Below, in pieces: positions 19,666 through 28,912 of a DNA stretch of 64,000 nt. The position numbers and the translations under genes are program-made. Below the pieces are notes generated by a model that saw only the letters and a program-made list of their open reading frames with translations, ran no database searches and had not been told where the DNA came from. The DNA comes from Chloroflexus islandicus (GTDB lineage: Bacteria > Chloroflexota > Chloroflexia > Chloroflexales > Chloroflexaceae). Location: contig NZ_LWQS01000031.1 in NCBI RefSeq assembly GCF_001650695.1, positions 50,638 through 114,637 of the forward strand, written 5' to 3'. Positions within the stretch are counted from its first letter, which is position 1; each line of letters begins with the position of its first letter.

Positions 19666-22600
19666 ATGGCACAGATTATCGTCGGCATTCTACTCTTACC
19701 ATTCTTGATCTACGCGCCGGGATGGGCGCTGGCGCGGGTGATCCCGGAACTTGGCAACAACGACGGCCTTGAACGCCATTTCGAGCGCTGCTTGATCGGC
19801 GCGCTGTGGAGTGGTTGGTTGGCGTTGGTGTTGGCCAGTTTCGGCATCTTTTCAATCTGGCTGCACTTAGGGATCACGCTGGCGGTGAGCGCCGGCTTGA
19901 TCTGGCTAGGGCAACGGCGTTCATCAACGAATGGAACGGTGCGTGGCCTCACTATGCGCGAGGCGGCGGTATGGTTCGGCACGTTGTTGGTGCTGGCACT
20001 GCTGGTTGCCCGGCCCTTCGAGGTTATTCTGGGGGTGCGCGACGCCGGCGTCTATGCAGTCACTGGGTTTGCCATCGCCCGCACCGGCAGCATCGTTCAG
20101 CACGATGCCGTCGTTGCCGAACTAGGCCAAGCTGCGCAAAGCAGCGATCCGGCCATCCGCGGGCCGGCGGAACAGGCGATCAGCAATTTTATTGGTGTGC
20201 AAGCCCGTGATCGCTATATCGCTACCCGGCTGCGCGCCGCCGGTTTTTTGATCAACGAAGGTGAATTGCCCCAAGGCCGGATTGTGCCGCAAGGTTTCCA
20301 TCTCTTTCCGGTGTGGATTGGTTTGCTGACTGCTGCTGGCGGCCCGCTCTTCGGTCTGTTTGCCACCGGTTTGCTCGGCTTGCTCGGTGTTTGGAGCGTG
20401 GGCATGATCGGGCGCCGCCTCGCCGGGCCATGGGTCGGGTGGCTGGGGATGGTGCTGCTCGGCCTGAATGCGGTGCAGGTCTGGTTTGCCCGTTATTCGA
20501 CCGCCGAAACCACGGCCCAGTTTCTGACGTGGGGCGGTTTGTATCTGTTTGCCAAGTTCAATGACCACAGCTTGCCGGCGCGCGCGCGCATGATGTATGC
20601 GGCGCTGGCCGGGATTGCTTTTGGGCAGGTGGCGCTGGCCCGGATCGATTTCTTTCTGCTTGCGCCGGCGATGCTCTACCTTGGCTATTGCTGGCTGAGC
20701 CGCCGTTGGCAGTACACGCAAACCGCCTTGGCGCTGGGTATGCTGGCGATGCTGATCCATGCCGCACTGCACATTATCTTCATTGCCCGCGCCTATTTTT
20801 TCGATACCGGTTTTGCCCGCTTTCAAGATTTCGCCCTCACCTCATTGGTCGCACTGCCCTTCCTCACCCCTGCTGTGCGCGAGTCGTACTTTACCTCGCG
20901 GTTTAGCGCCCTCGACGATCCGGGGCGGATCTGGATCGAGCTGGCGCTGGTGGCGATTGCGATCGCCGGCTTGATTCTGCTCCGCCGCAGCGGCTGGATT
21001 GGGTGGATCGAACACCGGCTGGTGGCGCGCCGGCAACGCTGGCAGAACACGATCGCGCTCGGTGTGTTGCTCTTGGCCGGTTGGGCCTATTTCGTGCGCC
21101 CGCAGATTATCGATGCCGATCTGCTCTTTAATACCCGCGGCGGCTGGAATGACCCCCTCACCCGCGATCCGGCGCTGGTGGCCGGCGATGTGCGCAGTGG
21201 CGTGATGTCTCCCACCGAGGCGCGCTTACAGGCGGGGGTAGTGTTGCAGGGGAAGCCGTGGGAAGCCGAGCCTGATCTCGCCGCAACCGCCGCCTTGCGT
21301 GCCGAGCTGGCCGCCGCACGCGGGCCGTGGCAGGGGCCGTTCTCGAACCAGACCCTCAATTGGCTGCGCATTCAGGGGTATGTCGGCGCGCCGATCCGCT
21401 TGCCGCTCGTGCTCTATTATCAGGAGTACCGCGGTATGAGCTGGTGGCAGCGCATGCTGGCCGACCCTAGCACCTTCACCAGCGAGCCGGCTCCCGTCCA
21501 AGCCAAAGAGCTGATCCCGCTGGCCGGCTTGGTACGGGTAGGATGGTATTTGTCACCGCTTGGCGTGGTACTGGCGGTGATCGGGTTCGCGCTCTGGTGG
21601 CGGCGCGGCCTCACCGCGGCCAGTTGGTTGATGCTCACGGTTGGCTTTCTCGGCAGCTTCTTTTATCTCCGCCAAACCTACGGCACCTCCGAGCAGACCT
21701 ACATCTATATTCTGCGCCGGTTTGTGCCGATCGCTTACCCAATCTTCGCCCTTAGCGCGGCGTATGCGCTAGCCGCCATAGCCGGCGCATGGCAATTCCG
21801 CCCGCTGGCCGCGCGTTGGCGGCAAGGTTTGGCTGCCGCTCTCGCTGGGTTGCTGCTGCTCTTCCTTGGCTGGACGGGACGCTACTATTTTGTTCACACT
21901 GAATACGCGGGCGCGTTGGCTCAAGTCGAAACGATTGCCCAACACTTCACCCCTGATCGCGATATTGTGCTGTTGCGCGGCGGCGCGCCGATCTATAGCG
22001 ATGCCCGCGATATTCCTGACTTGCTGGCGACGCCGTTGCGCTTTGCCCACGACGTCGATGCCTTTACAGTCAAGAGTGTATCTACCGCGCCCTACGCCGC
22101 GTTGCTGGCCGAACAGGTCAAGCGCTGGCAAGCTGCCGGTCGCACCGTCTATCTGATGCTGAGCGCGAGCGGCGCCAATCTTGCCCTGCCCGGTTTCCGG
22201 CTGACGTTTATTGATGAGGTGGCGCTCGATCTGGCCGAGTTCGAGCAACTGACTGACCAGAAACCGCAGAATGTTTCCCGCCTGACCCTGCCGTTCGCCA
22301 TCTACCGGCTTGATCCGGTCGAGTCACCGGTGGTCGATACCGCACCACCACCGCTCACGCCAACCTCGTTCGCTGCGCAGGTCAGCGGTTTCTACCGGCC
22401 TGAACAAAGCAAAGACGGCTGGCAGTACAGTTGGAGCAACGGCGAGGCAGTGATCCGGTTGCCATGGCCAGCAGACGCAGTGCAACAGACGGTGGCGATC
22501 GAAGTGGCCGGCGGCTTGCGCCCGGCCCAGCTCGGCGCGGCTACCCTCTGCGTTAGTGCGCAGGCCGAGGATACGTTGTGGCCAACCACTAGCGCGCCGA

Positions 22601-22803
22601 TCGTCGAACTAGGCTGCCATCAGATCGGCCAAGAACCAATCATCATCCGCGTCACTCTCGATCCCGCCCAAGTGCCGCCTGCCGCTAGCGGCGCGGTGCT
22701 GCTCCGGCTCACCGGCCCAGCGTGGATCCCTGCTAACGAAGACCCCCGCCTGACCGACCGGCGGGTCTTGCACGTGCAAATCGGGCAACTGTGGATGGAA
22801 TAG
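19666..22803 (+). CDS. Very large integral membrane protein, GT-C glycosyltransferase-like
   Basis: A 1045-residue protein. ATG at 19666 (GGAAACGAG upstream) was chosen because the frame upstream runs through the promoter. About 13 membrane helices occupy residues 1-430 and 510-720. The first loop carries VLGVRDAGVYAVTGFAIA, and later RYSTAETTAQFLTWG, both patterns seen in GT39-like/GT-C proteins of Chloroflexota. The C-terminal ~330 residues are extracytoplasmic and beta-rich (ending near VLHVQIGQLWME). It overlaps the next gene by a few codons, so both belong to one operon. Enzyme class is inferred from topology; the sugar is unknown. Confidence 0.7.
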   Translation: MAQIIVGILLLPFLIYAPGWALARVIPELGNNDGLERHFERCLIGALWSGWLALVLASFGIFSIWLHLGITLAVSAGLIWLGQRRSSTNGTVRGLTMREAAVWFGTLLVLALLVARPFEVILGVRDAGVYAVTGFAIARTGSIVQHDAVVAELGQAAQSSDPAIRGPAEQAISNFIGVQARDRYIATRLRAAGFLINEGELPQGRIVPQGFHLFPVWIGLLTAAGGPLFGLFATGLLGLLGVWSVGMIGRRLAGPWVGWLGMVLLGLNAVQVWFARYSTAETTAQFLTWGGLYLFAKFNDHSLPARARMMYAALAGIAFGQVALARIDFFLLAPAMLYLGYCWLSRRWQYTQTALALGMLAMLIHAALHIIFIARAYFFDTGFARFQDFALTSLVALPFLTPAVRESYFTSRFSALDDPGRIWIELALVAIAIAGLILLRRSGWIGWIEHRLVARRQRWQNTIALGVLLLAGWAYFVRPQIIDADLLFNTRGGWNDPLTRDPALVAGDVRSGVMSPTEARLQAGVVLQGKPWEAEPDLAATAALRAELAAARGPWQGPFSNQTLNWLRIQGYVGAPIRLPLVLYYQEYRGMSWWQRMLADPSTFTSEPAPVQAKELIPLAGLVRVGWYLSPLGVVLAVIGFALWWRRGLTAASWLMLTVGFLGSFFYLRQTYGTSEQTYIYILRRFVPIAYPIFALSAAYALAAIAGAWQFRPLAARWRQGLAAALAGLLLLFLGWTGRYYFVHTEYAGALAQVETIAQHFTPDRDIVLLRGGAPIYSDARDIPDLLATPLRFAHDVDAFTVKSVSTAPYAALLAEQVKRWQAAGRTVYLMLSASGANLALPGFRLTFIDEVALDLAEFEQLTDQKPQNVSRLTLPFAIYRLDPVESPVVDTAPPPLTPTSFAAQVSGFYRPEQSKDGWQYSWSNGEAVIRLPWPADAVQQTVAIEVAGGLRPAQLGAATLCVSAQAEDTLWPTTSAPIVELGCHQIGQEPIIIRVTLDPAQVPPAASGAVLLRLTGPAWIPANEDPRLTDRRVLHVQIGQLWME

Positions 22804-24071
22804 CGAGCCTCGCAATGATGCCTCTTGCCATCCAACTCAGCATCTTATGGTCATTATTGCTGCTCGGCGCCTTTTGGCTCATTTCAGCGCCCACATTTCA
22901 ATTCCCGGCAATGAGCCGGAGAGCGGCCATCTTGTTGACAATATCCATCGCGCTGTTTGTGCGGTTGTTTGCCAATTGGCTGCTTCCGGTCGGCGCCATT
23001 TATGACATCGAATCCTATCAAATAATTGGTGACTTGGTACTCGCCAACACTGATGTCTATACATCGGATCGGGCCATATTCCGTTACCCATATCTGCCAT
23101 TGCAGATGTACTGGAGCGCATCTGCGCTTTGGTTGAGCAACGCCAGCGGAATCACGTTTGTGACTATCGTGCGCGTGTTGCCTATCATCGCCGATGTTGC
23201 GATCGTTGGCGTGTTGCTTTTCGCTACACCCGTCTTGCCCAGCTTTGCCCAACGCTTTCGCGCCGCTTTCATCTATGCGCTCAACCCGATACCAGTCTTT
23301 GTTGCTGCGTACCACGGCCAGTTCGACGCCCTGCCGGTGGTGTTGCTTTTGATTGCCGCTCTCTGGCTGTATACTTCCCCAACCTTGAGCGGCTTGGCGC
23401 TTGGGGCCGGCATTTTGGCTAAATCATGGCCGGTATTGGGCCTGCCGGTGCTACTGGCCAATTTACACGCTTGGCGGAGCCGGATCACGCTCCTGCTGGG
23501 GACGCTGCTGGTGCCGTTGATCGGCATCATTATCTACGCATGGCTTTTTCAGGCTGACCCGGTGCGCGTTGTGCAGACAGCAATGGGATATAACCGCGGG
23601 ATCGGTATTTGGGGGTACACCTATGCGTTCCGCTTAGGACAAGATGTGACCGGTAATAAAGCGCTGATGCACTGGATTATCGCCAATGGCCGCTGGTTCA
23701 CATTAGGAGCGTTAGCCGTTGTTTGGTGGATGCGCGCCCGGCACGAGACTCCTGTTGCGGGTGTGTTAACGATCCTCGTGTGCTTTTTTGCCTGCACCCA
23801 TGCCTTTGCGATCCAGTATCTAGTCTGGCCAGTTGCATTTGCTTTGCTGGCTAACGATATGTGCTGGCTACGCCGTTATACCTTGGCTGCGTATCTCTAC
23901 ATGGTTGCAGCCTACAGCATGCTCATTCTCGACGCAACGATCATTGGGATGCTACCGCAGCCCTTTGGTGATCACCTCATTATCATCTTAGGTTTGCCGG
24001 CGTGGCTGGTCTTTGTCGCTTGGCTGAAAGCGCGCTGGCAAAATCAGCCCGTTCCAGCCACTCTTTCTTAA
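22791..24071 (+). CDS. Polytopic GT-C mannosyltransferase-like membrane protein
   Basis: A 426-residue protein with about ten hydrophobic helices. Start at ATG 22791 overlaps the previous gene by 13 bases; ATG 22815 is the alternative, neither with a strong ribosome site. The loop after helix 2 has YDIESYQIIGDLVLANTDVY and FRYPYLPLQMYW, and a later loop has YHGQFDALPVVLLL, the layout of GT-C polyprenyl-phosphomannose-dependent transferases such as PIG-M-like proteins. Codon use and GC are lower than in the neighbours. It is the last gene of the plus-strand pair and ends 30 bases from a convergent ABC gene. The donor is inferred to be a polyprenyl-phosphate sugar. Confidence 0.7.
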   Translation: MDGIASLAMMPLAIQLSILWSLLLLGAFWLISAPTFQFPAMSRRAAILLTISIALFVRLFANWLLPVGAIYDIESYQIIGDLVLANTDVYTSDRAIFRYPYLPLQMYWSASALWLSNASGITFVTIVRVLPIIADVAIVGVLLFATPVLPSFAQRFRAAFIYALNPIPVFVAAYHGQFDALPVVLLLIAALWLYTSPTLSGLALGAGILAKSWPVLGLPVLLANLHAWRSRITLLLGTLLVPLIGIIIYAWLFQADPVRVVQTAMGYNRGIGIWGYTYAFRLGQDVTGNKALMHWIIANGRWFTLGALAVVWWMRARHETPVAGVLTILVCFFACTHAFAIQYLVWPVAFALLANDMCWLRRYTLAAYLYMVAAYSMLILDATIIGMLPQPFGDHLIIILGLPAWLVFVAWLKARWQNQPVPATLS

Positions 24072-24101
24072 CATGCCTGCCACGCCACGATTGCGTCGTT
24101 A

Positions 24102-25415
24102 TCATTTTGCTACCGCTACTGGCGTTTCCAAGAAAAACCGCCCCTCAGCGTCGTCATACGCAAACAGTTCGGCGTAGCGCCCCCACTCCAGTGCGATGTC
24201 GAGCTGCCGTTCGGCCACCTCAGGCGGAAATTCCGGCTCGAGCGCGGTAAGCAACACCTCCCAGCGCAACGATTGGTTGTCGGCGGCGGCGATCATGCGC
24301 AGCATCCAGCGGAAGAAGGGCAACCGCCGCAAGCGCGAAGCAAAAATCTCTTTGCGGGTTTGGATGCTGGCTTCGGCAAACGCTTCTCCCAACGGCGTCA
24401 GGATCAGGTTGCCGCTCTCAACCCGCGCAAACCCGAGCAGCTCAGCAGCCTCGATCAGCGGTAGCATCTGGTCGAGGTCTAAGCCGAGTTCATCTTGCAG
24501 TTTCGCCAGCGGATCGCGCTCGTCATCGGTGGCGTTGGCCTGTTCGAGCAGACCGGCCAGCGCCGTCACCGATGCTGCCGGCAGTAGGCGCGTTTGCCCG
24601 TTTTGACCCGGCTCGGTGCCGTACTCAATCGCTTCGGGTTGGGTCTGCCCGGCCAGCACCGCGTACACTCGCGCCACCAAGGCAGCAAACGCATCGGATT
24701 TGCGATCGCGCGGGTGAGGCAAGTTAACCGGCACTTCGGCCACAATCCGGCCCGGATTTTTGTCCATCACCACGATCCGGTCAGCCATAAAGACTGCCTC
24801 TTCGATATTGTGGCTGACCATCAACACCGCCCGAATCTTCAAGCTGCCGCCCGTCCACAATTCCAGCACTTCGCCGCGCAGCGTCTCGGCGCTCAGCACA
24901 TCGAGCGCGCTGAACGGCTCATCAAGGCAGAGCAGCTCTGGGTCAACTGCCAATGCGCGGGCAATGCCAACTTTCTGCCGCATACCGCCCGACAACTCGC
25001 GCGGATAGGCTTGCTCGAACCCGTCAAGACCAACCAGATCGATCAACTCTACCGCGCGCCGGTGCGCTTCCGCTTCATCTTTACCTCGCGCTTTTAACGC
25101 CACCGCGACATTCTCTTCCACCGTCAGCCACGGGAAGAGGGCAAAGGTCTGGAAGACGATCGTCGCATACGGATTCACGCCCTCTAGCGCCTTGCCCCGA
25201 TAGCGCACCAGCCCCTCGCTAGGCCGGTTGAGACCGGTGATGATGCGCAAGAGCGTGCTCTTGCCACAGCCCGACGGGCCGAGCAGAGCCACAAATTCGC
25301 CTTCAGCAATCGTCAGGTTAATATCTTGAATAGCGGTAAATCGGCGCTCACCCCGCCCGTAGCGTTGCGCCACCCCCATCAATTCCACCAGCGGTTTTGG
25401 CTGTGCCTGCAGCAT
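24102..25415 (-). CDS. ABC transporter ATPase (NitT/TauT-like) with AAA-associated C-terminal domain
   Basis: A 437-residue protein. Residues 1-260 are a complete ABC domain: Walker A GPSGCGKST near residue 46, Q-loop in FQTFALFP, signature LSGGMRQ near 145, Walker B LLCLDEPF, and the switch histidine in VSHNIEEA. Residues ~290-437 form a second domain of the type found after NitT/TauT-class ATPases (the AAA-associated C-terminal domain), with acidic helices such as AELLGFARVESGNLILTP. It follows the fused permease by 23 bases and is the energy component of that importer. Substrate could be nitrate, sulfonate or a similar small anion by family, but no binding protein is nearby to tell. Confidence 0.88.
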   Translation of the reverse strand: MLQAQPKPLVELMGVAQRYGRGERRFTAIQDINLTIAEGEFVALLGPSGCGKSTLLRIITGLNRPSEGLVRYRGKALEGVNPYATIVFQTFALFPWLTVEENVAVALKARGKDEAEAHRRAVELIDLVGLDGFEQAYPRELSGGMRQKVGIARALAVDPELLCLDEPFSALDVLSAETLRGEVLELWTGGSLKIRAVLMVSHNIEEAVFMADRIVVMDKNPGRIVAEVPVNLPHPRDRKSDAFAALVARVYAVLAGQTQPEAIEYGTEPGQNGQTRLLPAASVTALAGLLEQANATDDERDPLAKLQDELGLDLDQMLPLIEAAELLGFARVESGNLILTPLGEAFAEASIQTRKEIFASRLRRLPFFRWMLRMIAAADNQSLRWEVLLTALEPEFPPEVAERQLDIALEWGRYAELFAYDDAEGRFFLETPVAVAK

Positions 25416-25438
25416 GCGATTGCCCCCTAACTATACAA

Positions 25439-27157
25439 CTATTCCATACGATACTTTGTCTCGGCTAGCCGGTACAAGCGCCGCCAGACCAGCCGGTTGA
25501 TCGTGACCACCGCGACGATCATGGCCAAGGTGGCGGCAAACAGGCCAGCAAAATCGCCATCCGCCGTCGCCGCCGCAATCTGCGCCCCGATCCCGATCGT
25601 CTGGTAGGTCTGCTGGTTGAAGACCACATACTCAGCGACGATGCTGGCATTCCACGCCCCGCCGCTTGCCGTAATTAGGCCGGTGATCAGGTACGGAAAC
25701 AGACCGGGCAAGATCAGCGTGCGCCAGCGTTCCCAGCCGTGCAGTTGCAGTAGTTCGCTGGTAAAGCGCAAATCTTGCGGAATGGCCGCTGCGCCGGCAA
25801 TGACGTTAAACAGGATGTACCATTGGGTGCCGAGCATCATCAAGACGACCGCAGCGAGATTCAGGCCGCCGGGGAGGGCCAGAAATACTAACACCAACAC
25901 CGGAAAGAGCGCCGTCGCCGGCACCGACGCTGCGATCTGCACGATTGGCTGCAAGATGGCTGCCGCGCGCGGGCGCGTGCCGATAAACACCCCGACCGGC
26001 ACCGTCCACAGCAGGGCAATCGTCATCGCCGTCGCCACGCGCGCCATTGTTGCACCCACGCTCAACGCAATCTCGCCCCATTGCGCCAGCGGTACGCTCA
26101 GCAGCAAGCCGCCACCGACCCATCCACCCCAGCCAACCAAGACCACACTCACTGCGACCAGCAACCATCCCCACCACGAACGCCGGGTTGAGGCGCTGAG
26201 ATAGGGATCGGGCGCTGGACGCCGGCTCAACCGGCGTGCAATCAACCGATCGATGGCTCCTGCCAAGCCTCCCACCCAGCCGGCCACCACTGACTGCCGG
26301 ATCAGATCATAGAACCACGACTGTGACTCTTCATCATCGCGTTCGATCATTTCCAACCGGAACTGGCTAGCCCATGCCAGCAGTGGTCGCCAGACAAACT
26401 GGTCAAGGATGACAATCACTGCCACCAGCGTGAGAATGCCCCACCCAATCGCGGCTAGATCGCCGGCATTCGCAGCCGTTTGCAAGAATGCGCCCAACCC
26501 CGGCAGGCGAAAATCACGATCACCCAGCGTAAAGATTTCGGCGGCCATGAGGAAAAACCAGCCGCCGGCCCAGCTCATCATGCTGTTCCAGACCAACGCT
26601 AGCGCGCCGAACGGAAATTCGAGGGTGGTAAAACGTTGCCAGCGCGAGAAGCGAAAGATGCTGCTCGCTTCGCGCAGCTCGCGCGGGATGGTGGTCAGCG
26701 ACTGGTACCACGCAAAGGTCATATTCCAGACTTGGCTGGTAAAGATGAGCACGACCGCGGTCAACTCGACTGCCAGCGCCTCTGGCAGCACCGTGCTCAG
26801 GCTGAGCAAGACCACCGGCAGAAACGACAAGATCGGCACACTCTGCAACACATCGAGCAACGGGATCAACACTCGCTCGGCACGCGCATTGTAGGCCGCG
26901 ATGTAGCCGTAGATCATCGTAAACAGAAACGACAGCGCATAAGCCAAGGCCATCCGTCCCACCGAACGCAAAGCGTAAAATGGCAACGCGCTCAACGAGA
27001 GGTCGATCTCTGGCCCCTGCACTGTCGCCGGCGCGCTTTCGGCGGCGCCGATCACCAACGCCAGCAAGCCGATCAGCACCAGCAGTAACCAAACATCGGC
27101 CCGCGTCAAGATCGATTGCGCCGGCGGCGCGGGAGTAAAGGTGCGCGGTTTGAACAT
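25439..27157 (-). CDS. ABC transporter permease, two fused BPD_transp_1 domains
   Basis: A 572-residue protein from ATG 27157 (TGAGGATGGG upstream). It contains two complete permease units in one chain: residues ~75-275 with an EAA-like loop at REASSIFRFSRWQRFTTLEFP, and ~355-560 with FTSELLQLHGWERWRTLILPG. Each EAA loop is where an ATPase subunit docks, so one chain replaces the usual permease homodimer. It precedes the ATPase gene in the same operon. No periplasmic binding protein lies next to it. The family is NitT/TauT-like; the cargo is unknown. Confidence 0.87.
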   Translation of the reverse strand: MFKPRTFTPAPPAQSILTRADVWLLLVLIGLLALVIGAAESAPATVQGPEIDLSLSALPFYALRSVGRMALAYALSFLFTMIYGYIAAYNARAERVLIPLLDVLQSVPILSFLPVVLLSLSTVLPEALAVELTAVVLIFTSQVWNMTFAWYQSLTTIPRELREASSIFRFSRWQRFTTLEFPFGALALVWNSMMSWAGGWFFLMAAEIFTLGDRDFRLPGLGAFLQTAANAGDLAAIGWGILTLVAVIVILDQFVWRPLLAWASQFRLEMIERDDEESQSWFYDLIRQSVVAGWVGGLAGAIDRLIARRLSRRPAPDPYLSASTRRSWWGWLLVAVSVVLVGWGGWVGGGLLLSVPLAQWGEIALSVGATMARVATAMTIALLWTVPVGVFIGTRPRAAAILQPIVQIAASVPATALFPVLVLVFLALPGGLNLAAVVLMMLGTQWYILFNVIAGAAAIPQDLRFTSELLQLHGWERWRTLILPGLFPYLITGLITASGGAWNASIVAEYVVFNQQTYQTIGIGAQIAAATADGDFAGLFAATLAMIVAVVTINRLVWRRLYRLAETKYRME

Positions 27158-27228
27158 AACCCATCCTCAGCACAATCAAGCCGCCAAGGCATCCCAATTG
27201 CCCGTTGCGCCTTGGCGTCTTTTGCAGC

Positions 27229-28581
27229 TTATCCCAAGCCTAACAACCACGTCGCCAGCGAAAAGTAGATCAAGACCCCGCCGATATCCGACAACGACGT
27301 CACCAACGGGCCGCTGGCCGTCGCCGGATCGAGACCCAACCGGCGCAGAATAAAGGGCAGCGACATCCCGATGAGGCTGCCCATAAGCACTAACACCAGC
27401 ATCGTGAGCGAGACCACGCCAGCGACATGCCAGCCTACCCGGATCACCCCCAACACGCCGACCGCAGTCGCCATCGCACTGCCTAACAGTAACGCGACTA
27501 ACAATTCTTTCGCCAGCAGACGCCACCAGTCGCTCGACTCGATATCGCCGGTTGCCAACGCGCGCACCGTCAACGTCGCCGACTGCGACCCAGCGTTGCC
27601 AGCGCTGCCAATCAACAATGGCAAAAAGAAAACGAGTGCTACCACTGCGGCAATCGTCTCTTCAAAGGCTGCGATGGCCGCTCCCGAAAAAACATTGACA
27701 AAAACCAACGCCACCAGCCAAGGCACCCGCTTCTGCACCAGCTCCATCACCGGCGTTTCGAGATAGCTGCCGCGCAACGGCTCAACCGCCGCGCTGCGGT
27801 GGAAGTCTTCGGTCACTTCCTCTTCCGCCACATCGATCAAGTCGTCGAAGGTGACGATCCCCACCAACACCCCATCCGAATCAACCACTGGCAACGCCGG
27901 CAAACTGTACCGGCGCAACGCCTCAACCGCCCGCTCGCGATCATCAAACGCCGACAACACCACATAGCTCTCGTCCATTAAGCTGCGCACAGTTTGGGTC
28001 GGTTCGGCCAAAATCAAGCGGCGCAGTTCGATTGCGTCAAGCAAGCGCCATTGCTCGTCGGTGACATAGATGACGTCAATCGTCTCACTATCACGCCCGC
28101 GCAACCGGATATGTTCCAGCGCGCGCGCAATTGTCCAATTGGGCCGCACCGCCACATAATCAGGCGTCATCAACCGCCCGACGCTCTCTTCGGGGTAGCC
28201 GAGCAATTGGCGCGCTTCGCGCAAATCTTTGGGACTGAGCAGATTGAGCAGCTTCTGCGTCACCTGACCGGGCAGCTCTTCAAACAGTTGGGTGCGGTCG
28301 TCTGGACTGAGGTTGGCGAGCAGCAAGCGCGTCTCATCCAAGCTCAGGCTGGCGAGCAGTTCGTATTGATCGTCGTGTTCGAGGTAAGAGAAGACTTCGC
28401 CGGCCAAAGCGCGCGGCAATACGCGAAAAACGAGCATCCGCTCGGCGGCGGACAGCTCGAGCAGCAGATCGGCGATCTCGGCGGCGGGCCAGCGCGACAG
28501 TTGCTCACGCAGATCGAGCCAGCGCTGTTCGGCGATGAGCGCCTGTACCTCATCGAGGCGGGGAGTTGGAAACGTGGTCAT
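27229..28581 (-). CDS. mgtE: Magnesium transporter MgtE
   Basis: A 450-residue protein. ATG 28581 (GGGGGTGAC upstream) was chosen over an in-frame upstream extension. Residues ~10-125 form the helical N domain (LSPDDRTQLFEELP), ~135-255 the two CBS domains (VGRLMTPDYVAV; VRSLMDESYVVL; ALPVVDSDGVLVGIVTFDDL), and ~290-450 five membrane helices, including the signature SAGNAGSQSATLTVRALATG. MgtE is a homodimeric Mg2+ channel of the cytoplasmic membrane, gated by Mg2+ bound at the N and CBS domains. The gene is alone and preceded by a ~250-nt leader ending in a terminator, suggesting RNA-level control. Confidence 0.95.
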   Translation of the reverse strand: MTTFPTPRLDEVQALIAEQRWLDLREQLSRWPAAEIADLLLELSAAERMLVFRVLPRALAGEVFSYLEHDDQYELLASLSLDETRLLLANLSPDDRTQLFEELPGQVTQKLLNLLSPKDLREARQLLGYPEESVGRLMTPDYVAVRPNWTIARALEHIRLRGRDSETIDVIYVTDEQWRLLDAIELRRLILAEPTQTVRSLMDESYVVLSAFDDRERAVEALRRYSLPALPVVDSDGVLVGIVTFDDLIDVAEEEVTEDFHRSAAVEPLRGSYLETPVMELVQKRVPWLVALVFVNVFSGAAIAAFEETIAAVVALVFFLPLLIGSAGNAGSQSATLTVRALATGDIESSDWWRLLAKELLVALLLGSAMATAVGVLGVIRVGWHVAGVVSLTMLVLVLMGSLIGMSLPFILRRLGLDPATASGPLVTSLSDIGGVLIYFSLATWLLGLG

Positions 28582-28832
28582 TGTCACCCCCTGCGCATCT
28601 TGACAGCGGCATAGGGGCGACAACCGCAACGCAAACACAGAAAACCCCGGCGGGTAAGACCTCACCGGGGTGCGTTGCAATGATTAGGCCACAAGCCTAT
28701 TCATGCCGGCGCAACATACCGATGAGGCCGGTGGATGCGTTGATTGTTATCACCACACTCTGCCGCTGACGAGAATGACTACTATCCATAGCGGTTCCGT
28801 TCCTCATCGTGTCTCACCGGTGCCTGTTAGGC
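28582..28832 (-). ncRNA. Candidate riboswitch/attenuator leader of mgtE
   Basis: The leader starts a few bases after the -10 box at 28839-28844 and runs to the start codon. On the RNA strand GATGAGG (near 28802-28808) can pair with CCTCATC (near 28722-28728), enclosing a CCGCT...AGCGG hairpin. A second hairpin TAGGC...GCCTA follows (near 28683-28701). Then comes CCCCGG...CCGGGG with a T-rich tail, a typical terminator. Flanking GCAACGC and GCGTTGC can extend or compete with it. The position before a Mg2+ transporter suggests an M-box (ykoK) type sensor, but I could not match the M-box consensus by eye, so the class is open. Confidence 0.55.
28636..28671 (-). terminator. Intrinsic terminator inside the mgtE leader
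   Basis: On the minus strand ACCCCGG-TGAGGTCTTACCCG-CCGGGGTTTTCTGTG: a GC stem followed by a T-rich run, located ~55 bases before the mgtE ribosome site rather than after a gene, as expected for transcription attenuation. Confidence 0.65.
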
Positions 28833-28838
28833 GTCATT

Positions 28839-28867
28839 ACTATACGCCTGAAGCGGGGATTTGTCAA
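28839..28867 (-). promoter_or_regulatory. Sigma-70 promoter for mgtE leader
   Basis: Minus strand TTGACA (complement of 28862-28867), 17-base spacer, TATAGT (complement of 28839-28844). Perfect -35 and one mismatch in -10. Transcription would start near 28832. Confidence 0.75.
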
Positions 28868-28889
28868 TCCTGATCGAAGGCCAGTAGTA

Positions 28890-28912
28890 GGGGCAGAGCG
28901 CTACTCTGCCCC
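28890..28912. repeat. Short palindrome, GGGGCAGAG core
   Basis: GTA-GGGGCAGAG-CGCTA-CTCTGCCCC. The end sequence GTAGGGG is shared with hairpins at 10069, 35165, 48840 and 62079 that have other cores. Confidence 0.6.

Noticed and set aside
28582..28832. Firm assignment of the mgtE leader as an M-box riboswitch
   Set aside because: The position and terminator fit, but the conserved M-box sequence blocks could not be matched by eye.
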